From Euryarchaeota archaeon UBA256 (GTDB lineage Archaea > Thermoplasmatota > Poseidoniia > Poseidoniales > Poseidoniaceae), in NCBI GenBank assembly GCA_002494645.1, contig DACE01000002.1:338-27321 (forward strand): a DNA stretch of 26,984 bases, written 5' to 3'. Position numbers and translations under genes: made by a program. The notes under the pieces are model-generated. The model saw only the letters and a program-made list of their open reading frames with translations. It did not search any database and had not been told where the DNA came from. Of this stretch, positions 1 to 5,978 are shown piece by piece. Numbering within the stretch: position 1 is the stretch's first letter; every line of letters begins with the position of its first letter.

Positions 1-164
1 TCAACATGTGGATCAACGACCTGCCGATCGGTGGTCAATCCTACGCCAACATATGGCACGTCTTGCGCTTTGTAGCCCAAATTGGCATGATTGGTCTATC
101 CCTCATTATCGCAGGAGAACCAGAAAAGCCCTTTGGTTTATATGGTCTCACAGAATTAGAATAA
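1..164 (+). CDS. C-terminal end of an unrecognised membrane protein (5' partial)
   Basis: The reading frame from position 3 is open for 53 codons and stops with TAA at 162-164. The visible tail contains one plausible hydrophobic helix (from WHVLRFVAQIGMIG through LSLII), followed by a short polar end that closes with GLYGLTELE. The gene begins upstream of the window, so length, start and family cannot be judged. The stop lies one base before the ATG of the next gene, so the two could be co-transcribed. The last codons also contain the TATA-like element of the following gene. I do not recognise the family. Confidence 0.55.
   Translation, partial: NMWINDLPIGGQSYANIWHVLRFVAQIGMIGLSLIIAGEPEKPFGLYGLTELE
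137..145 (+). promoter_or_regulatory. Archaeal box A (TATA) for a leaderless start at 166
   Basis: TTTATATGG closely matches the archaeal TATA consensus. Its centre lies about 25 bases before the ATG at 166, the distance at which transcription normally starts, and that ATG has no SD in front of it. Together this suggests a leaderless transcript beginning at or beside the ATG. This is seen by eye only; no start-site data were available. Confidence 0.45.
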
Positions 165-165
165 T

Positions 166-1599
166 ATGATTCAGACGGTTTTTGGGGTTATTCACCAAAC
201 CGGAAGACGTCCTAAGTCGAAGATTGAACCTATCATTCGGGCCCTCAATTGGTGTCAAGAACTTGTGGAAGAAAGCCCCCTGTGGTCGGTGACTCGGACA
301 CGGGGTACGGTTGCTCTTCAACGCAGTATTAATGGGAAAAAATTATTCCTATTTCCGTTGATTGCAGCCAAACAAGACCTCGGAGATTTTGGACATGGTT
401 TTGGCAGGAATCATCTTGCTGTTGCGATTAACGGGCGTTCAATTTGTGTGGCGACGAAACGAGACTGCACCGTAGTACCTCACGTGGATTTAGTCGCCTC
501 TTGCCTGCAACTGTTTTCTGTTGAAAAGCCTCCCATCAGTGTTGTACCCTCTACGCTTCGAATACGCCTCTACCCCGATGAATGCCGCAAGTTTCCCCGT
601 CATCGTATTCCAAGGAGGCAGCAAACCATTGAGGCATTCCATGCACTTGTCACAAGTGATGACGAGGCCTATGCCTTCATAGACGAATATCCCGAGGACT
701 GGCCGGTATTGAGAGATCAGTTGTCAATGGAAGATCATCCAAATACAATGCAAACTTGGATTGAACGTATTATCAGTCTTGAACACGAGGCCAATAACGA
801 TGATATTTTGTGGGCGCTTCACCAACATTCCCAACAAGACCATCGAAGCTTTCAGGCAATATTACCCTCCTACATGGACTCACAATACGACGAAGGCATC
901 ATTCTCCACGCTCTTTCCCAATATGAGGCGACTTCGGCTGAGGATGCTTGGGATGTCTATGCTCAACACATGGCTGGAGACGACCGAATCGCTTGGATGT
1001 TCCACGTTAAATTAGCAGAGTGGGACAATCTCTTGCCTGTGTTAATCCCTACCACTGAAGGGCTCTATCATATGTCCCAAAACCAGGAATTCGGCTCACT
1101 GGCACTGAGTTGGTTGTCACATCACAAGGATATGAAGCATGAACTTATGCAGGCCACACCTGGTTTAGATTTTCACTACCTCCGTCACCTCTTGTGGAAT
1201 GCAAACTTGTCAGGGCCTTGGATTGAACAATTACTAACTCCACTTCTTGACCATCCAATCGGTGATATTCATGCAGCCATCGTATCGATTACAACAAGAG
1301 AACGAAGTTTCAATCCCTTCACATTATGGAAAACCCTCATGGAAAAGAGCACTGGATGCGTTCAACAGCGCATCATGATGAATTTGAATCGCCTCTCCGA
1401 GCATGAGGCGCTTCAGTTGCTCGAAATGGGCGTTGAGTCAACATGGACCTTCGTGCAACGCTCTGCTGCAGAAGCAATATCTCAATTCCCTTACCCATCC
1501 ATTCGCCACCTCATCGTCAAGGGCCTTGAATCCAAGTCAAATGGCGTTCGTCGGGTGTATCAAAAAACGGCACAAGCCTTCAATCACCCCGTTGCCTGA
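166..1599 (+). CDS. Hypothetical protein with HEAT-like helical repeats
   Basis: This is a 477-residue soluble protein with no signal peptide or TM helix. I do not recognise the N-terminal part (about residues 1-130), which looks like a mixed alpha/beta domain with GTVALQRSINGKKLFLFPL and GFGRNHLAVAINGRSICVA as strand-like stretches. From about residue 145 to the end it is almost entirely helical and rich in Trp, His and Leu. The last 60 residues (QRSAAEAISQFPYPSIRHLI, then GLESKSNGVRR) resemble HEAT repeats, which usually act as protein-binding scaffolds. The ATG at 166 was chosen because it follows the previous stop by one base and sits at the right distance from a TATA-like box. By eye, base use is more AT-rich than in the ribosomal and nuo genes. 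The role is unknown. Confidence 0.75.
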   Translation: MIQTVFGVIHQTGRRPKSKIEPIIRALNWCQELVEESPLWSVTRTRGTVALQRSINGKKLFLFPLIAAKQDLGDFGHGFGRNHLAVAINGRSICVATKRDCTVVPHVDLVASCLQLFSVEKPPISVVPSTLRIRLYPDECRKFPRHRIPRRQQTIEAFHALVTSDDEAYAFIDEYPEDWPVLRDQLSMEDHPNTMQTWIERIISLEHEANNDDILWALHQHSQQDHRSFQAILPSYMDSQYDEGIILHALSQYEATSAEDAWDVYAQHMAGDDRIAWMFHVKLAEWDNLLPVLIPTTEGLYHMSQNQEFGSLALSWLSHHKDMKHELMQATPGLDFHYLRHLLWNANLSGPWIEQLLTPLLDHPIGDIHAAIVSITTRERSFNPFTLWKTLMEKSTGCVQQRIMMNLNRLSEHEALQLLEMGVESTWTFVQRSAAEAISQFPYPSIRHLIVKGLESKSNGVRRVYQKTAQAFNHPVA

Positions 1600-1601
1600 T
1601 C

Positions 1602-1707
1602 GTTCACTTCGACCTCAAAGCATCAGAGTTTGGTGAACGACCGTACGCCTAAGAGTTCACTCTGACATCAATGCGTCAGGGTTTGGTGAACGACCGTACG
1701 CCTGAGG
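1602..1707. repeat. Two-copy 53-bp tandem repeat in a convergent gap
   Basis: Two adjacent units (1602-1654 and 1655-1707) match at about 45 of 53 positions. The best conserved part is a 23-base identical core at 1628-1650 and 1681-1703. Within each unit GTTCAC near the start is inverted as GTGAAC in the core (1602-1607 with 1633-1638; 1655-1660 with 1686-1691), giving dyad symmetry. The repeat lies between the ends of two convergent genes, where terminators or regulatory sites sit. The function is not known. Confidence 0.75.
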
Positions 1708-1751
1708 ATCGAAAGGCGAGGCGAGCGTCACCCGCTATGCTCCAACGATTC

Positions 1752-2612
1752 TCAAACGGTTTGAGCGTTACCAAAGTCGTAGGCTACCATGCCAGCGTTC
1801 TGGTAGATCATTGGCATCTGTCCGTCCTTCGCGAAGCGGTAGAGAGCAACAACTGCAACTTGTTCTGCGGTGGAAGTCATTGCGATGAGAAGGCCAAATG
1901 CAAAGGCACCAAAGAGGAGTCCAAGTAGCGGCATCACGACAGTCAGAGCGATGGTGACCACGATGAGCGGAATAGCGAAGAGGAAGGCGATGAGGCCAAT
2001 TCCGAGTCCAGAGGAAATGTTCTCGCCCCATGTCGCAAAGAAGGTATCCTTGCTCGATTTGAGCGAGTCTCCAAGGGATTTCCCTTCAATGACCAAGAAG
2101 GGGAGCATGAAGAAGGTCATGGCCCACCAAATGGCTGCTCCAATCAAATGTACGACAACTGCAACCATTTTCATGGCGTCGTTGTCGCTGCTTCGTGCAG
2201 CGCCTTCGAGGAATTTTAGCAGCAATCCAACAGTACCGGCGATGATGCCCCAGGCGATGATAGCAGGAAGGTGCTTGGAGGCTTCACGAATCCCGTCTCC
2301 GAAGGTGGGGTTGCCGCCAGTCAAACGGATGTTGGCATTGGCGACAATCGCACAATTCCAGAATGTAACGATGATGGTCATGAGCATGTATCCAGCAAAG
2401 GCGTAGCCGAGGTAAGCGCCTGTGGCAACACCTTCTTCATCAACGGCCCATGACATTTCCATGAATTGAGGCAAGCCGATTCCAATCATGCAGGCAAGAG
2501 CGAAGACGCCTGAAATTACCATGTAAACAATCAGTTCGGGATCCTTGCGAATCACGCTCATGCTCAGTTTGCTCATCTGCCAGCCGCGTCCAATGGTAGA
2601 GAAGAATCCCAT
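1752..2612 (-). CDS. DUF6159-like polytopic membrane protein
   Basis: From the preferred start the protein is 286 residues, with about six hydrophobic helices. The N-terminus reads MGFFSTIGRGWQMSKLSMSV and continues with IRKDPELIVYMVISG. This resembles the amphipathic opening and first TM of the DUF6159 family, a membrane family of unknown function common in archaea and bacteria; the match is from memory. The frame stays open to an ATG at 2678, but that would overlap the upstream methyltransferase gene by 38 bases. The ATG at 2612 has GAGGAG three bases upstream and places the family motif at the N-terminus, so it is preferred. The gene follows the methyltransferase on the same strand after 28 bases, probably in one transcript. 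It converges on the HEAT-like gene. Confidence 0.75.
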   Translation of the reverse strand: MGFFSTIGRGWQMSKLSMSVIRKDPELIVYMVISGVFALACMIGIGLPQFMEMSWAVDEEGVATGAYLGYAFAGYMLMTIIVTFWNCAIVANANIRLTGGNPTFGDGIREASKHLPAIIAWGIIAGTVGLLLKFLEGAARSSDNDAMKMVAVVVHLIGAAIWWAMTFFMLPFLVIEGKSLGDSLKSSKDTFFATWGENISSGLGIGLIAFLFAIPLIVVTIALTVVMPLLGLLFGAFAFGLLIAMTSTAEQVAVVALYRFAKDGQMPMIYQNAGMVAYDFGNAQTV

Positions 2613-2640
2613 GCTCTCCTCGTCCAGCACGTGCTTTAAG

Positions 2641-3351
2641 TCAGTTTTCCCGTTTTTGACGCTGGCGAAGGGCTTCAACCGCTAATACGCTGACGGCTAC
2701 TTGTAGATTGTAGGACGGAACAAAGCCTCCCATTGGCAACTTCACCACCGCATCACTGGCCGCCAAGACCGCCTCACTCACGCCCGCTCGTTCTGCACCG
2801 ACCACGAGGAGAACATTGCCGGTAAGGTCCTCGTCCCAAGGCCCGTGTGTGCCAATGTCCTCGGCGGAGACAATTCTGAATCCGTTCTCCCGAGCGGCGG
2901 CGAGAATCGCTTCGGTAGAATCGTACACCACAGGAATGAATCGGTCGGCACGCATGCTTGCGCGGCGAATTGTTCGGCGTTCTTCGTGGGTTTTGGAGAC
3001 GTTGAGAAGAACCGCATCTGCTCCCGATACCTCGGCGGTACGAATGGCGAACCCGAGGTTGGTCGAATATTCCACGCCATCAAAGAACCAAACACAGCCA
3101 CCACCTTCCATGACTTCCTCCAGTGTAGCGTGCTGCGTTCGCCCAGTCAAGGCAAGTGCGACCTGAGCTCCGTCGGCTGACATCCGCCACAAATCGTTGG
3201 TCGACCCTTCTTCCAAAGGAATGCCGCGTGCCTCGCACAGGGCGCGCAGGGCTGACGTATCGTGGTCACGGTCAACGAGGACGCGGTCGATTGGGACGTC
3301 TTGTTCAAGCGCCTCGGTAACAGCAGCCAAGCCTGTGATCTGCTCAGCCAT
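2641..3351 (-). CDS. SpoU/TrmH-family RNA 2'-O-ribose methyltransferase
   Basis: The 236-residue protein shows the three SPOUT (SpoU) motifs in order. Motif 1 is STNLGFAIRTAEVSGAD (Asn98, Arg104), motif 2 is LLVVGAERAGVS (Glu187, Gly190, Ser192), and motif 3 is KLPMGGFVPSYNLQVAVSV (Met207, Ser213, Asn215). These residues build the trefoil-knot S-adenosylmethionine site and the dimer interface. Residues 1-80 form an N-terminal substrate-binding part like that of RlmB, which methylates the 2'-OH of a guanosine in 23S rRNA; TrmH acts on G18 of tRNA. Target RNA cannot be decided from sequence alone, so no gene symbol is given. The gene is divergent from the rhodanese gene, with a 50-base gap, and lies upstream of the DUF6159-like gene. 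Confidence 0.9.
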   Translation of the reverse strand: MAEQITGLAAVTEALEQDVPIDRVLVDRDHDTSALRALCEARGIPLEEGSTNDLWRMSADGAQVALALTGRTQHATLEEVMEGGGCVWFFDGVEYSTNLGFAIRTAEVSGADAVLLNVSKTHEERRTIRRASMRADRFIPVVYDSTEAILAAARENGFRIVSAEDIGTHGPWDEDLTGNVLLVVGAERAGVSEAVLAASDAVVKLPMGGFVPSYNLQVAVSVLAVEALRQRQKREN

Positions 3352-3401
3352 GTGGTGGGCTGGAGCGATTTCCTCAAGAGGCTAACCCTTCTGGAGGGGT
3401 C

Positions 3402-3779
3402 ATGGGCAAAACCCACAGTCCACGTTTTCTCGCTATCGTCAACGCGGCTCGGGCGCTCATCGAGGAATGCGAAGCTGCAGACTTGCGCAACATGATGGGG
3501 GATGGAGAATCTCTGGTGGTCGTTGATGTCCGTGAGGCTCACGAATACGAGGCAGGCCACCTTGAGGGAGCCGTACACATCGGTAAAGGCGTCCTCGAGC
3601 GGGACATTGAGAAGCAGGATTGGGATGATAACACCCGAATCGTCCTCTATTGTGGAGGCGGTTTTCGCAGCGCCATCGCAGCCAAGGCTCTTCAGGACAT
3701 GGGTTGGACCAACGTCCGTTCTCTATGGGGCGGATGGCGTGGAATTCAAGCCGAAGGCCTCCCGCTTTGGCAGCCATGA
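3402..3779 (+). CDS. Single-domain rhodanese-like protein
   Basis: The 125-residue protein is one rhodanese domain. VVVDVREAHEYEAGHLEGAV (residues 39-58) is the usual DxR...H..GA(x)h region. IVLYCGGGFRSAIAAKAL carries the active-site loop CGGGFRS with catalytic Cys84. MGWTNVRSLWGGWRGI is the typical closing motif. Such proteins carry sulfur as a cysteine persulfide, for example for tRNA thiolation or detoxification; the acceptor here is unknown. There is no signal peptide, so it is cytoplasmic. The ATG at 3402 follows GGAGGGG at good SD spacing. Residues 1-35 form a short helical N-terminal extension. It is transcribed divergently from the RNA methyltransferase gene. Confidence 0.92.
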   Translation: MGKTHSPRFLAIVNAARALIEECEAADLRNMMGDGESLVVVDVREAHEYEAGHLEGAVHIGKGVLERDIEKQDWDDNTRIVLYCGGGFRSAIAAKALQDMGWTNVRSLWGGWRGIQAEGLPLWQP

Positions 3780-3801
3780 GCGGCAAAGACCGCGTGGGCA
3801 G

Positions 3802-3812
3802 ACTCATAAAGG
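3802..3812 (+). promoter_or_regulatory. Possible box A upstream of the L15e gene
   Basis: ACTCATAAAGG lies about 48 bases before the L15e ATG, in the 75-base gap after the rhodanese gene. A start site about 25 bases downstream would leave a leader of roughly 20 bases containing the SD at 3843-3849. The match to the TATA consensus is weak. Confidence 0.3.
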
Positions 3813-3842
3813 GGAGATTTGTCGCCGTGATGCTGAGAAGCA

Positions 3843-3849
3843 GAGGTGA
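3843..3849 (+). promoter_or_regulatory. SD site that fixes the L15e start
   Basis: GAGGTGA pairs with the archaeal 16S 3' end (AUCACCUC) and lies five bases before the ATG at 3855. An in-frame GTG at 3846 falls inside this SD and is therefore not the start. Confidence 0.8.
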
Positions 3850-3854
3850 CATCC

Positions 3855-4457
3855 ATGGCTCAAGGATTGTATCAACATGTACGACAAACATGGAAGCGCC
3901 CAAACGATGCACTGCCCCACATGTACCGACAGGCTCGCATGGCCCAATGGCGCCGTGAACCCGTCAACTGCCGCATTGACCGACCGACTCGCCTCGATGC
4001 TGCCCGCCGTCTTGGTTACAAATCCAAGCAAGGCGTTATTCTGATTCGCACCCGTGTTCGACGTGGTGGTCTTCGCAAGGGTAAGATCAACATGAAGCGC
4101 AAGCCATCCAAGGCTGGTATCTCCAAGATCACCATGGCCAAGAACATCCAACGCATCGCTGAAGAGCGTGTGGCTCGCCACTTCCCCAACCTCGAAGTGC
4201 TCAACTCCTACTGGGTTGGCCAAGATGGAAAGCACAAGTTCTTCGAAGTCATCATGCTTGACACGCACCACCCTGCTATCATCAACGACAAGCAACTCGG
4301 TGTGTTCTCACGAGCCAACGGCAACACCGCTCACCGTGGACGGGCTTACCGTGGTAAGACTTCCGCTGGAAAGCGTGGTCGTGGTCTGCACAAGAAGGGC
4401 AAGGGCGCAGAGAAGTTGCGACCTTCGCTCCGTGCGAACCTCAACCGTGGCAAGTGA
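3855..4457 (+). CDS. rpl15e: 50S ribosomal protein L15e
   Basis: The 200-residue basic protein begins MAQGLYQHVRQTWKRP. It carries family hallmarks including RIDRPTRLDAARRLGYKSKQ, the glycine/arginine-rich turn VRRGGLRKG, RVARHFPNLEVLNSYWVGQD, and the C-terminal basic tail with GNTAHRGRAYRGKTSAGKRG. L15e occurs only in archaea and eukaryotes, is a component of the large ribosomal subunit, and binds 23S rRNA. The length matches the archaeal family. The ATG at 3855 is chosen for its GAGGTGA SD and because archaeal homologues start at this methionine. It precedes a PRC-barrel gene by about 100 bases. Confidence 0.97.
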   Translation: MAQGLYQHVRQTWKRPNDALPHMYRQARMAQWRREPVNCRIDRPTRLDAARRLGYKSKQGVILIRTRVRRGGLRKGKINMKRKPSKAGISKITMAKNIQRIAEERVARHFPNLEVLNSYWVGQDGKHKFFEVIMLDTHHPAIINDKQLGVFSRANGNTAHRGRAYRGKTSAGKRGRGLHKKGKGAEKLRPSLRANLNRGK

Positions 4458-4511
4458 CGCTGGCTTGACGACTCAACTTTGGGTCAAATGTCTTCAACTC
4501 TGGCCGTTGTT

Positions 4512-4521
4512 TTATTGAGGG
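4512..4521 (+). promoter_or_regulatory. TTATTGAGGG element before the PRC-barrel gene
   Basis: The ten bases TTATTGAGGG lie 40 bases before the PRC-barrel ATG, preceded by TTGTT, so a T-rich box-A-like stretch TTGTTTTATT ends here. The same ten bases occur at 21531-21540 ahead of the nuo operon. Either a promoter element or a chance match is possible. Confidence 0.3.
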
Positions 4522-4561
4522 TCACCGCACAGCCTTCTTCATGGTGCAAGGTGAAGAGGTC

Positions 4562-4801
4562 ATGTCCAGATGGACGGGCCTTGATGTCTATTTGCCCAAC
4601 GGGCGGAAATTAGGTACCGTTCATGACGCTGTTATCGATGCTGAAAGCATGCACTGCACGCACCTGTTCGTACGCGATACGCCAGAAGACTTGGTCGAAG
4701 GCAGTATTCCTCTGGCCGTCCCGTGGCGTTGGATTCGAGCTATCGACGAGATCGTTCTGCTTCGCTGGTTCCCCGCAACCCCCATCCCAATGAATTCTTG
4801 A
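4562..4801 (+). CDS. Small PRC-barrel domain protein
   Basis: This 79-residue protein is one PRC-barrel. MSRWTGLDVYLPNGRKLGTV, with the characteristic G-x2-V-(Y/V)-x2-x-G-x2-(L/I)-G pattern, is followed by a paired-strand region (CTHLFVRDTPEDL) and a closing part with VPWRWIRAIDEIVLLR. Stand-alone archaeal PRC-barrel proteins of about 80 residues are related to the RimM C-terminal domain and have been linked to RNA and ribosome metabolism, but the specific role is unknown. An in-frame ATG at 4541 exists. The start at 4562 is preferred because GGTGA at 4550-4554 sits seven bases upstream. Its stop codon overlaps the SD of the RNase Z gene, so the two are probably translationally coupled. Confidence 0.8.
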   Translation: MSRWTGLDVYLPNGRKLGTVHDAVIDAESMHCTHLFVRDTPEDLVEGSIPLAVPWRWIRAIDEIVLLRWFPATPIPMNS

Positions 4802-4806
4802 GGTGA
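4800..4806 (+). promoter_or_regulatory. SD overlapping the PRC-barrel stop; sets the RNase Z start
   Basis: GAGGTGA includes the last two bases of the TGA stop at 4799-4801 and lies four bases before ATG 4811. An in-frame TTG at 4808 is too close to be the start. Confidence 0.75.
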
Positions 4807-4810
4807 TTTG

Positions 4811-5953
4811 ATGCCCTTCGACGTCCATGTTCTCGGTACGGCCTCAGCGCGACCAACAGGCTCGCGCTCGGTGAGCGGAAGCATCGTCAAATGTGCCGAT
4901 GGTACCGTTGTCGTTGATGCAGGTGAGGGCTTTCAGGAGCGATATGCTGCGCAACGCAAGCATCTCAAATCCAAGGAAAAAGGAGTGACGCTCAAACCGA
5001 GTTCTATCGACGTCCTCGCATTCACGCACGGACACCTTGACCACACCTGGGGGGCGCTTCCTTGGTTGCAATCAATGGACCTTGAACATCGCCAACAACC
5101 CCTGCTTATTCTCGGTCCAACCTCTTCTGAAGTCCTCAATGCCTTGCTTGAAGGCACACCCGTGCCCGAGGACACACCTCCGGCTGAACTGGCCCGTCAA
5201 TGGCGTGCTTGGTTCGAACTCGGTGGCCAGTACCTCGGCTTTCCGGTTCGGTGGGTATTGGGTGATTGCGAGAGTGACCAATGGATTGAGTTGGACCCGA
5301 CGACCTTCAAGGCCGTACGCCTTGACGAAATGCCTCAACCTCTAGGATGGAAGCATTGTTCGTTACGCTCAGTGCCAACCACACATTCCGTCCCCTCGTG
5401 TGCATGGATGGTCAGCAAAGGCTCAAGCAAAGGAGCTTTTGACCGTAAACGGGCAGGGGCTCTGGACCTCTCCGCCGATGAACGCACGCAACTGGCAACG
5501 GGTCAGGACATCACCATGGTGGACGGGACGAACTTGCACGCGAGTTCATTCCGACTCCCTGACCTACCAGCGACCAGCGTGATGATCTCAGGGGATACGG
5601 CATCGATGGCTCGAGGATTTACGCCCGAATTGGCTCCAACCCTTTTGGTGCACGAAGCAACCTTCCTCGAAGAACAACAGGACAAAGCGGAGGAGCACCT
5701 TCATTCCACCGCCAAAGGAGCCGTTCGTTCAGCCCGTCACCTTCGGGCAGGATTCCTGGCCCTGACCCACTACAGCAACCGCATCAAATCCTCGGACCAA
5801 CCGCTTGAAGAAGCCCTACAGGAGGCCAACGGACTGCCCGTTGTGGCCCTTGCTGACGGTGACCGAATGCTCGTTACAGAGACCGGAGAAGTTACCCACT
5901 TGGTCCGAAATGTGGATGGTTGGCACGAGGCGAGCATTGCACCCAATCGTTGA
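4811..5953 (+). CDS. rnz: RNase Z-like metallo-beta-lactamase nuclease (tRNA 3' processing)
   Basis: The 380-residue protein has the RNase Z layout. It opens DVHVLGTASARPTGSRSVSG and has the zinc motif FTHGHLDHTWG (His73, His75, Asp77, His78). Further ligands and signatures are VPTTHSVPS (His192), ISGDTA (Asp262), LVHEATF (His281), HSTAKGAVRSA (His298) and LALTHYSNR (His320). RNase Z cuts the 3' trailer from pre-tRNA; HEAT and HST motifs are typical of this group. The length is above the about 310 residues of the usual short form. The extra sequence lies mainly around residues 45-62 and 112-175, where the substrate-binding flexible arm is expected. The start is fixed by the SD at 4800-4806. 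Co-translation with the PRC-barrel protein, next to L15e, fits a housekeeping RNA-processing role. Confidence 0.88.
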   Translation: MPFDVHVLGTASARPTGSRSVSGSIVKCADGTVVVDAGEGFQERYAAQRKHLKSKEKGVTLKPSSIDVLAFTHGHLDHTWGALPWLQSMDLEHRQQPLLILGPTSSEVLNALLEGTPVPEDTPPAELARQWRAWFELGGQYLGFPVRWVLGDCESDQWIELDPTTFKAVRLDEMPQPLGWKHCSLRSVPTTHSVPSCAWMVSKGSSKGAFDRKRAGALDLSADERTQLATGQDITMVDGTNLHASSFRLPDLPATSVMISGDTASMARGFTPELAPTLLVHEATFLEEQQDKAEEHLHSTAKGAVRSARHLRAGFLALTHYSNRIKSSDQPLEEALQEANGLPVVALADGDRMLVTETGEVTHLVRNVDGWHEASIAPNR

Positions 5954-5978
5954 AAGGGCGGATTGCTATCCATGCTTC

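Noticed and set aside
1602..1707. CRISPR-like repeat
   Set aside because: There are only two units, directly adjacent without spacers, and no cas genes nearby.
1671..1928. 85-codon plus-strand frame starting in the tandem repeat
   Set aside because: It mostly overlaps the end of the minus-strand membrane gene and has no domain or SD support.
1870..2406. 178-codon plus-strand frame
   Set aside because: It is opposite the DUF6159-like gene, whose helices and family start are clear on the minus strand.
3780..3854. Possible small RNA gene in the gap before L15e
   Set aside because: No stable fold or tRNA-like pattern was seen; a short promoter and leader explain the gap.
5805..5978. N-terminal extension of the PKD protein into the RNase Z gene
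   Set aside because: It would overlap RNase Z by about 150 bases and would bury the signal peptide inside the protein.
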